DNA of 64,000 nt from Hirschia litorea (GCF_042665075.1 NZ_JBHTBR010000005.1:1178001-1242000); one strand, 5' to 3'; numbered from the stretch's first letter, positions 37,962 through 47,399 are shown. The notes: generated by a model not told the origin, from the letters alone. Program-made: numbers and translations.

Positions 37962-38083
37962 AAGTACATGAAATAAAATAGCATTATATATATGCGGGTT
38001 TTGGGTGCTGAGATGTCTAAGCATTGAGGATTGCTTGTGCGAAGACGAAGTGTCTGCACGATTGGGCGCTGATTGGAACTAGA

Positions 38084-38692
38084 ATGACGCCATTGCTGAA
38101 GGCATATATCGAAAATAAGGATAGTTTGCAGAGGTTTCTTCGGCGGTACCTATCCAGAACGCAAGACATAGAAGATGTGTCGCAAGAAGCGTTTTTACGG
38201 ACATTTATGGCGAATAGATCCAAGAAGATAAATGCACCGCGCGCTTTCCTGTTCCAGACAGCAAAAAATTTAGCCCTGAACGAACTCGTCAAGAAATCAA
38301 ATACGACGACTGATAATGTTGAAGATATTGATGTGGCGTGCGGCGCTACTTGGTTTGAGAATAGTGTTGATGTGGGGTATGAGTCCAAGCAGAAATTAGT
38401 GCTGCTTACTGAGGCCGTAGCAAGCCTACCATCAAGGTGTCAAAAAGTATTTATTTTGCGCAAAATTGAAGGGCTTAAAGTCAAAGAGATTGCGCATCAA
38501 TTGGGTATTTCGGTCAGCGCTGTTGAGAAGCAAATTGCGATCGGCATTTTGAAATGTGAAGATTATCTGAGTGAGCGTGGGTATGATCCTGAGGACTATG
38601 GTAGGGGCGAACGTAGTTATGGGAAGAAAATCCCTAAGTCAGAAAGTCTATCAAATGATGGTAAGGTCGGTCGGGAATTAAAAGATGACTGA
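38084..38692 (+). CDS. ECF sigma factor, FecI type
   Basis: A 202-residue extracytoplasmic-function sigma factor. Region 2 reads LQRFLRRYLSRTQDIEDVSQ, region 4 reads SLPSRCQKVFILRKIEGLKV then KEIAHQLGISVSAVEKQ. It would direct RNA polymerase to the neighbouring receptor when released by FecR. ATG 38084 is preferred to the TTG at 38024 because region 2 usually begins about 10-20 residues from the start. It overlaps fecR by 8 bases. A basic tail of about 40 residues after region 4 (GYDPEDYGRG...) is longer than usual. Confidence 0.88.
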   Translation: MTPLLKAYIENKDSLQRFLRRYLSRTQDIEDVSQEAFLRTFMANRSKKINAPRAFLFQTAKNLALNELVKKSNTTTDNVEDIDVACGATWFENSVDVGYESKQKLVLLTEAVASLPSRCQKVFILRKIEGLKVKEIAHQLGISVSAVEKQIAIGILKCEDYLSERGYDPEDYGRGERSYGKKIPKSESLSNDGKVGRELKDD

Positions 38693-39734
38693 TTCAACGA
38701 ATATTGTGAAATTCCCTGATCGCAGCAAGGTGCGAGAAGAAGCCGCCTCTTGGGTGGCTATTTGCGAATCTCGTCCTTTAAGTGCCGAGCGTTTAGATGA
38801 ATTGCGCCTTTGGTTGTCTCAGAGTTCTGCGCATGAAGAGGAATTTGAAAGGCTTGCCGCGTTGTGGGGGCAGTTAGATATATTAGATGAGTTGAATTAT
38901 CTTGATGATATTCGTCGCCCCTCCAATGTAAAGAAAGTATCTAAAGTCATCGCAGGCATTGTGTCGGCAGTCGCAGCCATCTGGGTGGTCGGTGTTGGCT
39001 TCAATTTGGTGGATGGGACTTCAAGTAGTGTATTTCCAAAAGTAAATTCATCCATGCAACATGAGCAATTTTCGACCTTAGTAGGCGAGAAGCGGGATGT
39101 GACTTTGGCCGATGGTTCTATTGTGACGTTAAACACTGGAAGCAAGATGTCTGTAGAGTTTACAGATAGCGGGCGGGATGTGTTTTTGTTGGCTGGTGAG
39201 GCGCATTTTGAAGTGACGAAGGATGTGAGGCGCACTTTCTCTGTGCATACATCCGATGGTGTCGTGAGGGCTGTAGGAACCGCTTTTTCTGTAAAGCTTG
39301 ATACAAGCAGTGTTGAGGTGACGGTTACAGAAGGACGTGTGAAGGTTGTTGAACCTTTTGAGATTGGTGATACTCACATTTCTAAGAGTGTGGGCGGCGG
39401 CCAAGAATTGGCTGCAGGTGATTATGCGCGCGTTGTGCGTGCTAAAGTTGAGCTATTGCAGCCGCTATCTAATTCTGAACTCAATCGTAGAATGTCTTGG
39501 AGGAGAGGACTGCTGGCGTTCGCAGGCGAGCCGTTATCTGAAGTTATTTTAGAGGTTGGGCGTTATACGGATGTTGACATAATCGTCGATGATCCAGCAA
39601 TCGCCGAGTTGCCCATTGGTGGTTATTTTAAAGCTGGTGATGTGGATGGATTGCTTGAGGCAATCGGGCAGACATTCGATCTGAAAATTGAATATCAAGA
39701 TGAAAATACCGTGCACATCCGTCGCGCTGTATAA
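38685..39734 (+). CDS. FecR family anti-sigma/signal transducer
   Basis: A 349-residue inner-membrane protein. A DUF4880-type N-terminal domain (EEAASWVAICESRPLSAER) binds the sigma factor; one membrane span (about 85-105, ISAVAAIWVVGVGFN); then the periplasmic FecR domain (GEKRDVTLADGSIVTLNTGS) and a C-terminal DUF4974-like domain ending HIRRAV that contacts the STN domain of a receptor. It partners the sigma factor upstream and probably the STN-receptor 156 bases downstream. The second STN-receptor at 47651 lacks its own FecI/FecR and might share this pair. Confidence 0.88.
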   Translation: MTDSTNIVKFPDRSKVREEAASWVAICESRPLSAERLDELRLWLSQSSAHEEEFERLAALWGQLDILDELNYLDDIRRPSNVKKVSKVIAGIVSAVAAIWVVGVGFNLVDGTSSSVFPKVNSSMQHEQFSTLVGEKRDVTLADGSIVTLNTGSKMSVEFTDSGRDVFLLAGEAHFEVTKDVRRTFSVHTSDGVVRAVGTAFSVKLDTSSVEVTVTEGRVKVVEPFEIGDTHISKSVGGGQELAAGDYARVVRAKVELLQPLSNSELNRRMSWRRGLLAFAGEPLSEVILEVGRYTDVDIIVDDPAIAELPIGGYFKAGDVDGLLEAIGQTFDLKIEYQDENTVHIRRAV

Positions 39735-39786
39735 TGTGTGGCCTCCCTTTTTTTGAAAGGTAGGTTGAGATCATTTTTTTGAGATT

Positions 39787-39804
39787 ATTGTAAACAATTG
39801 TCAA
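39787..39804. promoter_or_regulatory. Shared 18-bp operator, site 1
   Basis: ATTGTAAACAATTGTCAA, with a perfect ATTGT-AA-ACAAT core, in front of the STN-receptor gene. Four more copies occur before other genes of this region. Confidence 0.6.
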
Positions 39805-39890
39805 AAATGACATCTTCTAAGCTGCGGGTTTAATCGCTTCGTCTGTCTCACAGATAGACTGCTAGAGAAAATGCAGCGGACAATAATAAA

Positions 39891-42800
39891 TTGAAGAAAT
39901 TCATAGGTCGAGGAAACGCCAAGCTAGGTCGTACTGTCGTTATATCTATAATTGCGGGTACTATTATTAGCACGAGTAACATCGCCATAGCGGAGGATGA
40001 TGAGAACGCACGTTTTGATTTTCAAATTGAAGCGTCTCAATTGTCTCAAGTCATGGAATTGTTTGCGCAGCAAACGGGCGTGCAACTCATCTTTCCATAT
40101 GAATTAGCTTCCACTTCTGGGCTTCGGCCAATTGAAGGAAAGTATACTGTTCGCGAAGCGCTAGAGATTATATTTGAAGGCACTGATTTCTCTGCCGGTC
40201 TGACATCAAGCGGGATCGTAACGATCTCACGTGATCGCAAGGTCAAGAGGGAGGACTCAGAATTGACAAGTATTGAACTCAAAAGAATGTTAATGGCAGG
40301 CGCGGCGTCAGTCGTTGTCGGCGCGGGGGCTGCATCAGCGCAAGAGCTTACGTCAGCAGCGAATGAAGTTGTTGTACAAGACGAAAATAAAGTTATGGAG
40401 ACCGTTGTAATTACGGGTATCCGTAAATCACTTATTGATGCGACAGCCATAAAGCGCAATGCGGATGGCGTCGTGGATGCCATTTCAGCAGAAGATATAG
40501 GTAAGTTTCCAGATACAAACCTCGCTGAGTCGCTTCAGCGGATTACTGGTGTGTCGATTGATCGTTCCAATGGGGAAGGTAATCAAGTTACGGTACGTGG
40601 TTTTGGGCCAAGCTTTAATTTGGTGACATTGAATAACCGTCAAATGCCGACATCTTCTACATTATTGGAAGAGGGCATTAACCGGAGTTTTAATTTCCGT
40701 GAGTTGGCCGCTGAGTCTGTATCGGGAGTAGAGGTTTATAAAACCGGTCGTGCGAATGTAAGTTCGGGCGGCATAGGATCCACAATCAATATTAAAACTG
40801 CCAAACCCTTTGACTATGACGGCTTTAAATTTGCCGGCACGGTAAAGGGTAATATGGATACAAGTGTTGAAGAGGGGCGCAGTGTCACGCCTGAAATTTC
40901 TGGATTGATTAGCAAAACCTTCCTAGATGATAAGCTTGGCATATTGCTGTCTGTTTCTCATGCTGAGCGTGACTCGCGCAGGGAACGGGTGGGGTCTCAA
41001 GGGTGGCCAGCCAATCGCGGTACTGAAGTTGATAAAAGCGGTATTGATACTTCAAATAATCCAAACCAAACACATTGGTTGCCGCTATCTATAGATGTTG
41101 ACCAGCATGTGCAGGAGCGTACGCGCCAAAACGGACAGTTGGTGCTGCAATATGCGCCTACTGACCGCCTGACGATGACAGCCGATTATACGCTGTCTCG
41201 GTTCGAGGAAACTGACCGTCTGAACCGTTCAAGCTTTTGGTTTGACACAGATGCAGGTGGAAATGCTGATGCCGATGGGACAGTTACAAATCCTATGCGT
41301 GCGAATGATGAGTTGAATTTCTGGTCTTTCCATAATCTGTTTGAGACAGAAAACGACTCTGTTGGTTTCAACGTTGATTGGAAGCCAACGGATTCGCTCT
41401 CATTACAATTTGATTTCCACGATTCTACATCTCACGCGCAGCCAGATGGACAAAGTTCTGAGACTATTATCAATCTGAAAAACCCGCGTCGCGATCACGA
41501 CAATGACCCCTCAACACTGCCTCAAGGTGATGTCGATATTGGGTTGATTACACGTCCGGGCGGTCGTCCAGATATTGTGTATGATGATTCTGGATTCCCA
41601 ACAGGCAATGCTTTTAGTAGTGAAAATATAGTGTTTGACCTGTTTCAAACCCGTGGGTTTGAAATCAAAAACAATATTCAACAAGCACAATTGCATGGTC
41701 AGTGGGCAAACTTATCCGATGGAGCGTTGAGAGGCATCAATTTTGGTGCTGCAATGACGGATTATCAGATAGATACCTTGAGACGCAGAACAGTGGTGTT
41801 TGCGCCGGTTGATATTTCTGCGCTGGACCTTCAATTTTCACCGGTAGATGGATTTGGTAGCAATATTGGTGGCGACCAAAACCTGTTTCCTGTTTTGGCG
41901 GAATATGATGCGCTTGAAGCATTGCAATTGGCTAAGGATCAGGGGTTCTATCTGCAAAATGATCCGACTTTCAATGCTGTGAATGAAGAGACTATTTCTG
42001 CTTATTTGTCTTTTGATGTTGAGACCGAATTCAACAAAATGCCTGTGAGTTTGAATGCGGGTATTCGGTACGAAGATACTCAGGTGACAGCAAGCTCGTT
42101 GCAAAACCAGATTATTGCGCTGAATTACGTGAATACAGCGGGGCGGTTCTTTGAAATTTTCTCAGACGAGCTGACTGGGGTCGCTGAAAATAATAGTTAT
42201 TCCTTACTCCTTCCGAATGTAGATTTTAGAATGGATGTGTTGGAAGATGTTGTGGGGCGCTTCTCTTATAGCCGTACAATTAGTCGACCTGATTTGTCGT
42301 CTATGTTCCCGTCACTGGCTTTAGATGCACGTCCTGGTGGGCCGTTTAATGCTTCGCGGGGGAATGCCAATCTGTCTCCACTTTCCTCCGACAATATCGA
42401 TTTCACTGCTGAGTGGTATTATGACGATGCAAGTTATGCGTCTGTGGGATATTTCCATAAGTATGTTCAGAACTTTATTGGTACATCCACAGTTGTGGGA
42501 AGTATCCCTGATATCAACGGAAACCCATTAAGAGACCCAAGTATAAATCCGCGTCCTGGATGTCCTGATGAAGTTCAGGGGGGGAATCCGGATTGTTTCT
42601 CAATGCCGACTGATCCGGTCATCGAATTTAGTATAGCTCAGCCAGATAATATTCAGGATGCTGAAGTTTATGGTTGGGAACTTAACATCCAGCATACATT
42701 CGGTGAAACTGGGTTTGGTATCATTGGGAATGTCACATTAGTTGAAAGTGACCTTGCTTATGATGTGTATGATATTGATCAAACAGTCGCACTCACAGGT

Positions 42801-43115
42801 TTGAGTGATTCTGCAAATATTATTGGGTTCTATGAGAAAGGCCCGTTGCAGGCCCGATTGGCTTACAACTGGCGTGATGATTTCTTGCTGTCCTTAACGC
42901 AGCCTCAGCGTCCTGGGGAGCCGGTGTTCGTAGAGAGCTATGGTCAGTTCGATGTGAGTGCTAGCTATGAGATCAATGATAATTTCTCTGTTTTCCTTGA
43001 GGGATTGAATATTACTGATGAGACAACGCGGTCTCATGGGCGTTTCCCTGATCAGATCATAAGCATGGAGCAACTTGGTCCACGCTTTGCCTTTGGAGTA
43101 CGGGCGGCGTTTTAG
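39891..43115 (+). CDS. FecA-like TonB-dependent receptor with STN domain
   Basis: A 1074-residue receptor. First signal peptide in residues 10-34 (LGRTVVISIIAGTIISTS), then an STN domain (about 40-118, FDFQIEASQLSQVMELFAQQ), then an unexpected second signal-peptide-like segment (RMLMAGAASVVVGAGAASAQ, residues 132-151), TonB-box-like METVVITGIRKSL, plug and barrel ending GVRAAF. The STN domain should signal to the FecR upstream. TTG start; no ATG fits. An internal TTG at 40263, preceded by GGGAGG at 8 bases, could give a receptor without STN. A conserved operator lies upstream and a strong terminator follows. The ligand is unknown; the regulon suggests a sugar acid or glycan. Confidence 0.92.
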   Translation: MKKFIGRGNAKLGRTVVISIIAGTIISTSNIAIAEDDENARFDFQIEASQLSQVMELFAQQTGVQLIFPYELASTSGLRPIEGKYTVREALEIIFEGTDFSAGLTSSGIVTISRDRKVKREDSELTSIELKRMLMAGAASVVVGAGAASAQELTSAANEVVVQDENKVMETVVITGIRKSLIDATAIKRNADGVVDAISAEDIGKFPDTNLAESLQRITGVSIDRSNGEGNQVTVRGFGPSFNLVTLNNRQMPTSSTLLEEGINRSFNFRELAAESVSGVEVYKTGRANVSSGGIGSTINIKTAKPFDYDGFKFAGTVKGNMDTSVEEGRSVTPEISGLISKTFLDDKLGILLSVSHAERDSRRERVGSQGWPANRGTEVDKSGIDTSNNPNQTHWLPLSIDVDQHVQERTRQNGQLVLQYAPTDRLTMTADYTLSRFEETDRLNRSSFWFDTDAGGNADADGTVTNPMRANDELNFWSFHNLFETENDSVGFNVDWKPTDSLSLQFDFHDSTSHAQPDGQSSETIINLKNPRRDHDNDPSTLPQGDVDIGLITRPGGRPDIVYDDSGFPTGNAFSSENIVFDLFQTRGFEIKNNIQQAQLHGQWANLSDGALRGINFGAAMTDYQIDTLRRRTVVFAPVDISALDLQFSPVDGFGSNIGGDQNLFPVLAEYDALEALQLAKDQGFYLQNDPTFNAVNEETISAYLSFDVETEFNKMPVSLNAGIRYEDTQVTASSLQNQIIALNYVNTAGRFFEIFSDELTGVAENNSYSLLLPNVDFRMDVLEDVVGRFSYSRTISRPDLSSMFPSLALDARPGGPFNASRGNANLSPLSSDNIDFTAEWYYDDASYASVGYFHKYVQNFIGTSTVVGSIPDINGNPLRDPSINPRPGCPDEVQGGNPDCFSMPTDPVIEFSIAQPDNIQDAEVYGWELNIQHTFGETGFGIIGNVTLVESDLAYDVYDIDQTVALTGLSDSANIIGFYEKGPLQARLAYNWRDDFLLSLTQPQRPGEPVFVESYGQFDVSASYEINDNFSVFLEGLNITDETTRSHGRFPDQIISMEQLGPRFAFGVRAAF
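40249..40265 (+). promoter_or_regulatory. Internal ribosome site and TTG start inside receptor
   Basis: GGGAGG at 40249-40254, 8-base spacer, TTG at 40263, in frame with the receptor. Translation from here gives MTSIELKRMLMAGAASVVVG and so on to ASAQ, a good signal peptide, followed directly by the TonB box and plug, so an STN-less receptor. Confidence 0.5.
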
Positions 43116-43162
43116 CCGTGACGAGTGCCTCCTAGTCTTAAGCTAGGGGGGTGATATCTAAG

Positions 43163-43194
43163 AAGGGGTGCCAAGGTTTGGTGCCCCTTTTTTT
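43163..43194 (+). terminator. Rho-independent terminator after STN-receptor
   Basis: AAGGGGTGCC (43163-43172) pairs with GGTGCCCCTT (43180-43189) with two G-U pairs, followed by seven T. Confidence 0.85.
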
Positions 43195-43353
43195 ATGCTG
43201 TTCTGCTAATTTGGGTGGGGGGAGTATAAAGCAGTGTTTTCAAACTGGGGCACGGATTATAGCGGTAAGGCTAATCGGCGAACCGCGTAAGTGTGTGCGT
43301 ACGCATTGTTGCGTTTAGTTTGTGGCCCACATTGGTGTTTGGGAGTTTAAAGT

Positions 43354-43391
43354 ATCACAGCCCCCGTGAGAGTTTTAGAGGGGGCTGTGAT
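43354..43391 (-). terminator. Hairpin after MFS gene
   Basis: Perfect 12-bp arms ATCACAGCCCCC and GGGGGCTGTGAT around a 14-base loop, just downstream of the MFS stop. The T run is poor, so termination may be partial. Confidence 0.55.
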
Positions 43392-43424
43392 GGAGAAGTT
43401 TAAGATATAAGTGAATGCCTCAAA

Positions 43425-44687
43425 TTATGCTTCGAGAGGCTTATCTGTCTTGAGTTCGATTTTCTCAACTTTTCCTACGATGAATAGGTAGGATAAAAAG
43501 CCCAATACCGCGACTGTTCCTATGTAGAAAAAGGCGGGTGCGAAGTTGTCGTCAGAGATCAATACTCCGATAAGGAACGGAGTGATAATAGCGGACGTTC
43601 CTCCAAAGAAATTGAACACCCCACCGATCATTCCAACATATTCATCAGGTGCAATTAGGGATACGAAAACCCATGTGATTGAGGCTAAACCCACACCGAA
43701 AAATGAGATTGTAAGGAAGGCTATCGCTAGATTGTTATTGGTTGTGAAGTTGGCCCCAATAATAGCTGTAGAGAAAACCAACCCGAGCATTACCGGAGCT
43801 TTACGTGCAATTTCTTCAGAAATTCCTCTGCGTGACATCGCGTCAGACGAGAAGCCGGCTAAGAGAACGCCCGCAAAAGCACCTAAATAGGGCACTGCTG
43901 ACATAAAGCCAGATTTAACAATTTCGATTCCTCGGTAGTCTGTAAGGTAGGTAGGGAACCATGTTAGGAAAAAGATAAACACAGATCCAATAGCAAACTG
44001 CCCAATGTATAGTCCCCATAGTTTAGAATGACTAAACGCTAGGGGGAGGTCTATCTTGGCTTGGGGGCGTTGGACAACTTCTTCTTGTGAGCCATCTTCG
44101 TTGGTTTTTTTATTATCTTCCTTTGTTTTAGGATAGAGTACAAACCAAACAACGGCCCATAAAACGCCCATGATCCCAGTTGCAATCATGAAATTGCGCC
44201 ATCCAAACTCTACAAGCAAAATGGTGAGAACGGGTGCGAGAAACGCCAATCCAATGAACTGACCAGACGTATAAATACTAATTGCTGACGCACGTTGATT
44301 TGGTGGGAACCATTGGGTCACAACCTTGTTGTTGATTGGGTATGAAGGGGCTTCAAAAGCACCTACAAATACGCGACATCCGACAAGTGCGCCTAGGGAA
44401 GATACAAATCCTTGGACAATTGTGGCTAATGACCAACCCACGAGTAGGATTGGATAAAGTACGCGTGCTTTAAACCTATCAGCAACGATGCCGCCAGGTA
44501 TTTGGAAGCCTGTATATGTCCATGCCCATGCAGAAAAAATAATCCCCATAGACTCTTTGGATAGGCCTAAATCGCCTCTAATGGCGGAGGCAGCAACGGA
44601 TATGTTTATCCGGTCCATATAATTGATCACAACTGTAAAAAACAGTAGTGCGAGCAATAGTGTGCGTTGTCTCTTATCTGTTAGCAT
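43425..44687 (-). CDS. MFS transporter, anion:cation symporter (hexuronate/glucarate-type)
   Basis: A 420-residue inner-membrane transporter with 12 predicted spans. The N-terminal wording VVINYMDRINISVAASAIRG and FSAWAWTYTGFQIPGGIVADR is typical of the ACS family (ExuT, GarP, glucarate/galactonate permeases). A hydrophilic loop with DNKKTNEDGSQEE divides the two halves. It would import a small organic anion such as a sugar acid. The start (44687) lies 2 bases after the stop of a 15-codon leader frame. The shared operator is about 97 bases upstream, tying it to the TBDR/DUF1080/DUF1592 genes. The exact substrate is not shown. Confidence 0.87.
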   Translation of the reverse strand: MLTDKRQRTLLLALLFFTVVINYMDRINISVAASAIRGDLGLSKESMGIIFSAWAWTYTGFQIPGGIVADRFKARVLYPILLVGWSLATIVQGFVSSLGALVGCRVFVGAFEAPSYPINNKVVTQWFPPNQRASAISIYTSGQFIGLAFLAPVLTILLVEFGWRNFMIATGIMGVLWAVVWFVLYPKTKEDNKKTNEDGSQEEVVQRPQAKIDLPLAFSHSKLWGLYIGQFAIGSVFIFFLTWFPTYLTDYRGIEIVKSGFMSAVPYLGAFAGVLLAGFSSDAMSRRGISEEIARKAPVMLGLVFSTAIIGANFTTNNNLAIAFLTISFFGVGLASITWVFVSLIAPDEYVGMIGGVFNFFGGTSAIITPFLIGVLISDDNFAPAFFYIGTVAVLGFLSYLFIVGKVEKIELKTDKPLEA

Positions 44688-44689
44688 AA

Positions 44690-44737
44690 CTATACAGCCT
44701 CGATTTTAACTTTGAGGTTTTTGTTTGTTTTATTCAT
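44690..44737 (-). CDS. Possible 15-residue leader peptide before MFS
   Basis: ATG with a strong AAGGAGAGG upstream opens a 15-codon frame (MNKTNKNLKVKIEAV) ending TAG, two bases before the MFS ATG. It has the best ribosome site of the region. It may couple or attenuate transporter translation, or be a chance frame; it is too short to judge by composition. Confidence 0.4.
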   Translation of the reverse strand: MNKTNKNLKVKIEAV

Positions 44738-44783
44738 GACTTCCTCTCCTTAATTGCCTGAACCATGAGCATGGAAATACACA

Positions 44784-44801
44784 TTGTCAATTGTATACAT
44801 A
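44784..44801. promoter_or_regulatory. Shared 18-bp operator, site 2
   Basis: Read on the minus strand it is TATGTATACAATTGACAA, matching the consensus ATTGTNNACAATTRWCAA at all but two positions. It lies upstream of the MFS leader, between it and the serine-hydrolase gene. Confidence 0.55.
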
Positions 44802-44807
44802 TTTGAT

Positions 44808-45164
44808 TTAGTGAGTGTGTCGGCAGAATTCGGCAGGTGTAAAAATAAACAAAAAAACCTGTACCGAAGCGATTTTAGGTGCGTGTCAATTTGTGTTGGG
44901 AAGAGTGAAAATAGGTGCTGTACGTTTCGATTGTATTGAAGCTTTTCGTCTTCAAGAACATGGAGAAATTTATCAAAACCGATGATCCCCTTTCGAAAAA
45001 TGCATTTTGTCAGTAGCGGAAAGTGCTCTGCCGATTGTTGAAGCTTTCGAGGAGTATGGTGTTTCAGCGGTTAATGTTGAAATCATTTTACTAACGCTCG
45101 CCATGATGAATGGAGAGGTAGTGCCCTTCGTGAGATTCCTAGATTATTCCATGTGGAGGAAAAT
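44808..45164. other. Intergenic region upstream of serine hydrolase
   Basis: About 357 bases between the MFS control site and the serine hydrolase. No supported gene; an open stretch at about 45009-45164 encodes VAESALPIVEAFEEYG but has no ribosome site and no recognised family, so it may be a gene remnant. Confidence 0.4.
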
Positions 45165-46463
45165 ATGAAGTTAGCCTTACTCTCAGTGTCAGCGATTCTT
45201 TTGGGCGCGTGTGCTACGACGCCTTTGCCGGACGCTGCTCTTTCCGAAGACTCAACAAACCCTCAGCGAGCCGCATCGCAACATATTACCAAGCCGGAAG
45301 TTGTGGATAAAGTAATTTCCGATTTTGTCGCAAGTGGAGATGTCGCAGGATATTCTGTCGTCGTGTACCAAAATGACGAAGAGGTTTATTATGGTGAAGC
45401 TGGATTTGCAGACTTAGAAAGTCAAAAGCCCATCCAGCGTGATACTATTCACAGCATTTACTCAATGACTAAGCCAATAGTTAGCGTTGGTTTGATGACA
45501 TTGTATGAGCAAGATTTGTTTGAATTGGATGACCCAATTTCAAAACATATACCTGAATTTGGCAATATGGTCGTCTATGCAGGTGAAGGAGAAGACGGAG
45601 AGCCAATATTTGTTCCAGCTGAAAAAACTATAACTGTCTTGGATATGCTCCGCCATACAGCAGGGCTACCAGAAAGTTTTTGGGGTGGTCCTGACACAGG
45701 GTCAGAAATTTTTGGTTCGCAAAAAGAGATTGGCTTGGAGAATACTCTCTCGGAAATGGCTGAGGCAGGCGGAAGCCTTCCATTGTTATTTCAACCGGGT
45801 ACGCAGTGGAGATATTCTTGGGCTGTAGATATGCAGTCTCTAATGATAGAGCGTTTATCTGGAAAGCCTGTGGAGGAGTATCTAAGAGAAGTGTTGTTCG
45901 ATCCTTTGGGAATGAAAGACACAACTTATTATGTCCCTGAAGGCGAACAACATCGTCTCGCTACCATTTACACGATGAATGAAGAGGGGGTGTTGGAGAA
46001 AAATATAGATCAATTCACTTATGATTTGCATCGCAAACCGCACGCTATGAAGCCGGGCAGTTTGGGGATGGTATCTACTATTGATGATTACTCTCAATTT
46101 GCGCTCATGCTGCTTAATGGCGGTGAGTTAAATGGTGTACGTGTTCTAAAGCCGCAGACGGTAAGTTTGATGAGTGATGATCACCTTCCTTCGGGGCTTG
46201 TTGATACAAGTTTTCTTGGCAAGCGTGGGTTTGGTCTAGGGTTTACCGTCCGTCTTTTGCCGCCAGAAAGTGATTCTGATAATTTTGGATATGTTGGCGA
46301 GTTTCGCTGGGGAGGGGCAGCCGGAACTAATTTTTGGGTGGACCCAACAAATGATCTTGCGGTTGTCATTATGACCCAACGTTTGCCTTATGATGGCAAG
46401 CTGCATAAGCAGATCCGCGATGCCGTATATAACGTAATGGATCGATTTGACGCTGTCGAATAA
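45165..46463 (+). CDS. Serine hydrolase of the beta-lactamase/esterase EstB family, lipoprotein
   Basis: A 432-residue penicillin-binding-like hydrolase. Lipoprotein signal MKLALLSVSAILLGAC (lipobox LLGAC), catalytic SxxK as S100-M-T-K103, a YSW in place of the YxN motif (Y217) and a GGAAGT in place of KTG/HTG near the C-terminus, as in class C-like esterases. It probably cleaves an ester or amide in the periplasm. ATG at 45165 preferred over GTG 45153 because GGAGG then sits five bases away. Convergent with the DUF1080 gene across a perfect terminator. Within the operator-linked region it may remove acetyl or acyl groups from the substrate glycan (inference). Confidence 0.85.
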   Translation: MKLALLSVSAILLGACATTPLPDAALSEDSTNPQRAASQHITKPEVVDKVISDFVASGDVAGYSVVVYQNDEEVYYGEAGFADLESQKPIQRDTIHSIYSMTKPIVSVGLMTLYEQDLFELDDPISKHIPEFGNMVVYAGEGEDGEPIFVPAEKTITVLDMLRHTAGLPESFWGGPDTGSEIFGSQKEIGLENTLSEMAEAGGSLPLLFQPGTQWRYSWAVDMQSLMIERLSGKPVEEYLREVLFDPLGMKDTTYYVPEGEQHRLATIYTMNEEGVLEKNIDQFTYDLHRKPHAMKPGSLGMVSTIDDYSQFALMLLNGGELNGVRVLKPQTVSLMSDDHLPSGLVDTSFLGKRGFGLGFTVRLLPPESDSDNFGYVGEFRWGGAAGTNFWVDPTNDLAVVIMTQRLPYDGKLHKQIRDAVYNVMDRFDAVE

Positions 46464-46475
46464 TTCTAAAAAATA

Positions 46476-46513
46476 AAAGCGCGTTGCATTTTTTTGAAAT
46501 GCAACGCGCTTTT
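46476..46513. terminator. Bidirectional terminator
   Basis: AAAAGCGCGTTGCATT pairs with AATGCAACGCGCTTTT over about 15 bases around a short T-rich loop; both flanks are A/T runs, so it serves both convergent genes. Confidence 0.93.
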
Positions 46514-46545
46514 GCTGCCAATCATGGGGCGTTTGATTGGTGATA

Positions 46546-47337
46546 TTATTGGGTGCAGATGTTTTCTGCTTTGCTTGCTCCACCATGGTCTTTGATTTTG
46601 ATGTTTCTGAAATCCACACCTCCATCATTGTACTGAAGCATTATTTTCCCTGAGGCGCGCTTTCCAAAATTATTTTCTTCTTTGAACATACTGCTTGCAA
46701 CTTGCGCATTGAATTCTGGGCTGCAGCGATTTATTTCGATTATCTTCACTCCATTCAACCAATGCTGAATTATTTTATCCTTCACAACAATTTTGCCATT
46801 CTGCCATTCGCTATTTGATTGGCGGGCATCTCTTCCTTGCGCGTGTTGGTATTGGGGAGAAGCGATAGCGAAGAACGCTCCGAGACCGGTATTGGACGAT
46901 GGTTTATCAGGTTGCGCGAATACGATTTGGTATTCAGGCAATGATTTTTCTCCAAGTTTAGATAGATATTTTACACCACTATTTGCACCATCGGCAACTT
47001 TGAAATCGAACATAAGTTCGAAATTGGAATAGGATTTGTCTGTGAAAATGCTCTGAGAGTCTTTTTCGCGCTTTGTGTCGGACTTGATGGATTTAAGTGT
47101 TGAGCCTTCAATAATCCAGCGGTCTGTCGTTGCCTGACTTCCGTCCACAAATTGCCAGCCGTCAAAAGTTTCACCATCCCATAAATATGTGAAGTTAGTT
47201 GGCGATTGGCGTTCAATTGTTGGGTTTTGGATTGTGTCCGTTTGATTGGAACTGGGGGGGCTGCTCTTATTGAAGCCCTGTTGGGATGTGCATGCTGCGG
47301 CCAAGCATATGGCGGATATTCCGATAAATTTATTCAC
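46546..47337 (-). CDS. DUF1080 lipoprotein (3-keto-disaccharide hydrolase-like)
   Basis: A 263-residue protein. Lipoprotein signal MNKFIGISAICLAAAC (lipobox LAAAC), then the DUF1080 concanavalin-like fold: LWDGETFDGWQFVDGS, ...SQSIFTDKSYSNFELMFDFK, ANSGVKYLS, SNTGLGAFFA and the late GKIMLQYNDGGVDFRNIKIK. GTG start with GGGGAG five bases away. DUF1080 proteins of several bacteria cleave 3-keto-glycosides (family knowledge). It is preceded by the shared operator, so it belongs with the STN-receptors, transporter and DUF1592/DUF1552 pair. No GH motif beyond the fold can be assigned by eye. Confidence 0.86.
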   Translation of the reverse strand: MNKFIGISAICLAAACTSQQGFNKSSPPSSNQTDTIQNPTIERQSPTNFTYLWDGETFDGWQFVDGSQATTDRWIIEGSTLKSIKSDTKREKDSQSIFTDKSYSNFELMFDFKVADGANSGVKYLSKLGEKSLPEYQIVFAQPDKPSSNTGLGAFFAIASPQYQHAQGRDARQSNSEWQNGKIVVKDKIIQHWLNGVKIIEINRCSPEFNAQVASSMFKEENNFGKRASGKIMLQYNDGGVDFRNIKIKDHGGASKAENICTQ

Positions 47338-47399
47338 TTCTTCTCCCCGATGATGATCTTAAGTTTGCGGCGATTAGTCAGCCTTTTAATTTTGGTGTA

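Noticed and set aside
45009..45164. Open stretch before the serine hydrolase (VAESALPIVEAFEEYG)
   Set aside because: Reads like coding sequence but has no start, ribosome site or recognised family; noted only as a possible remnant.
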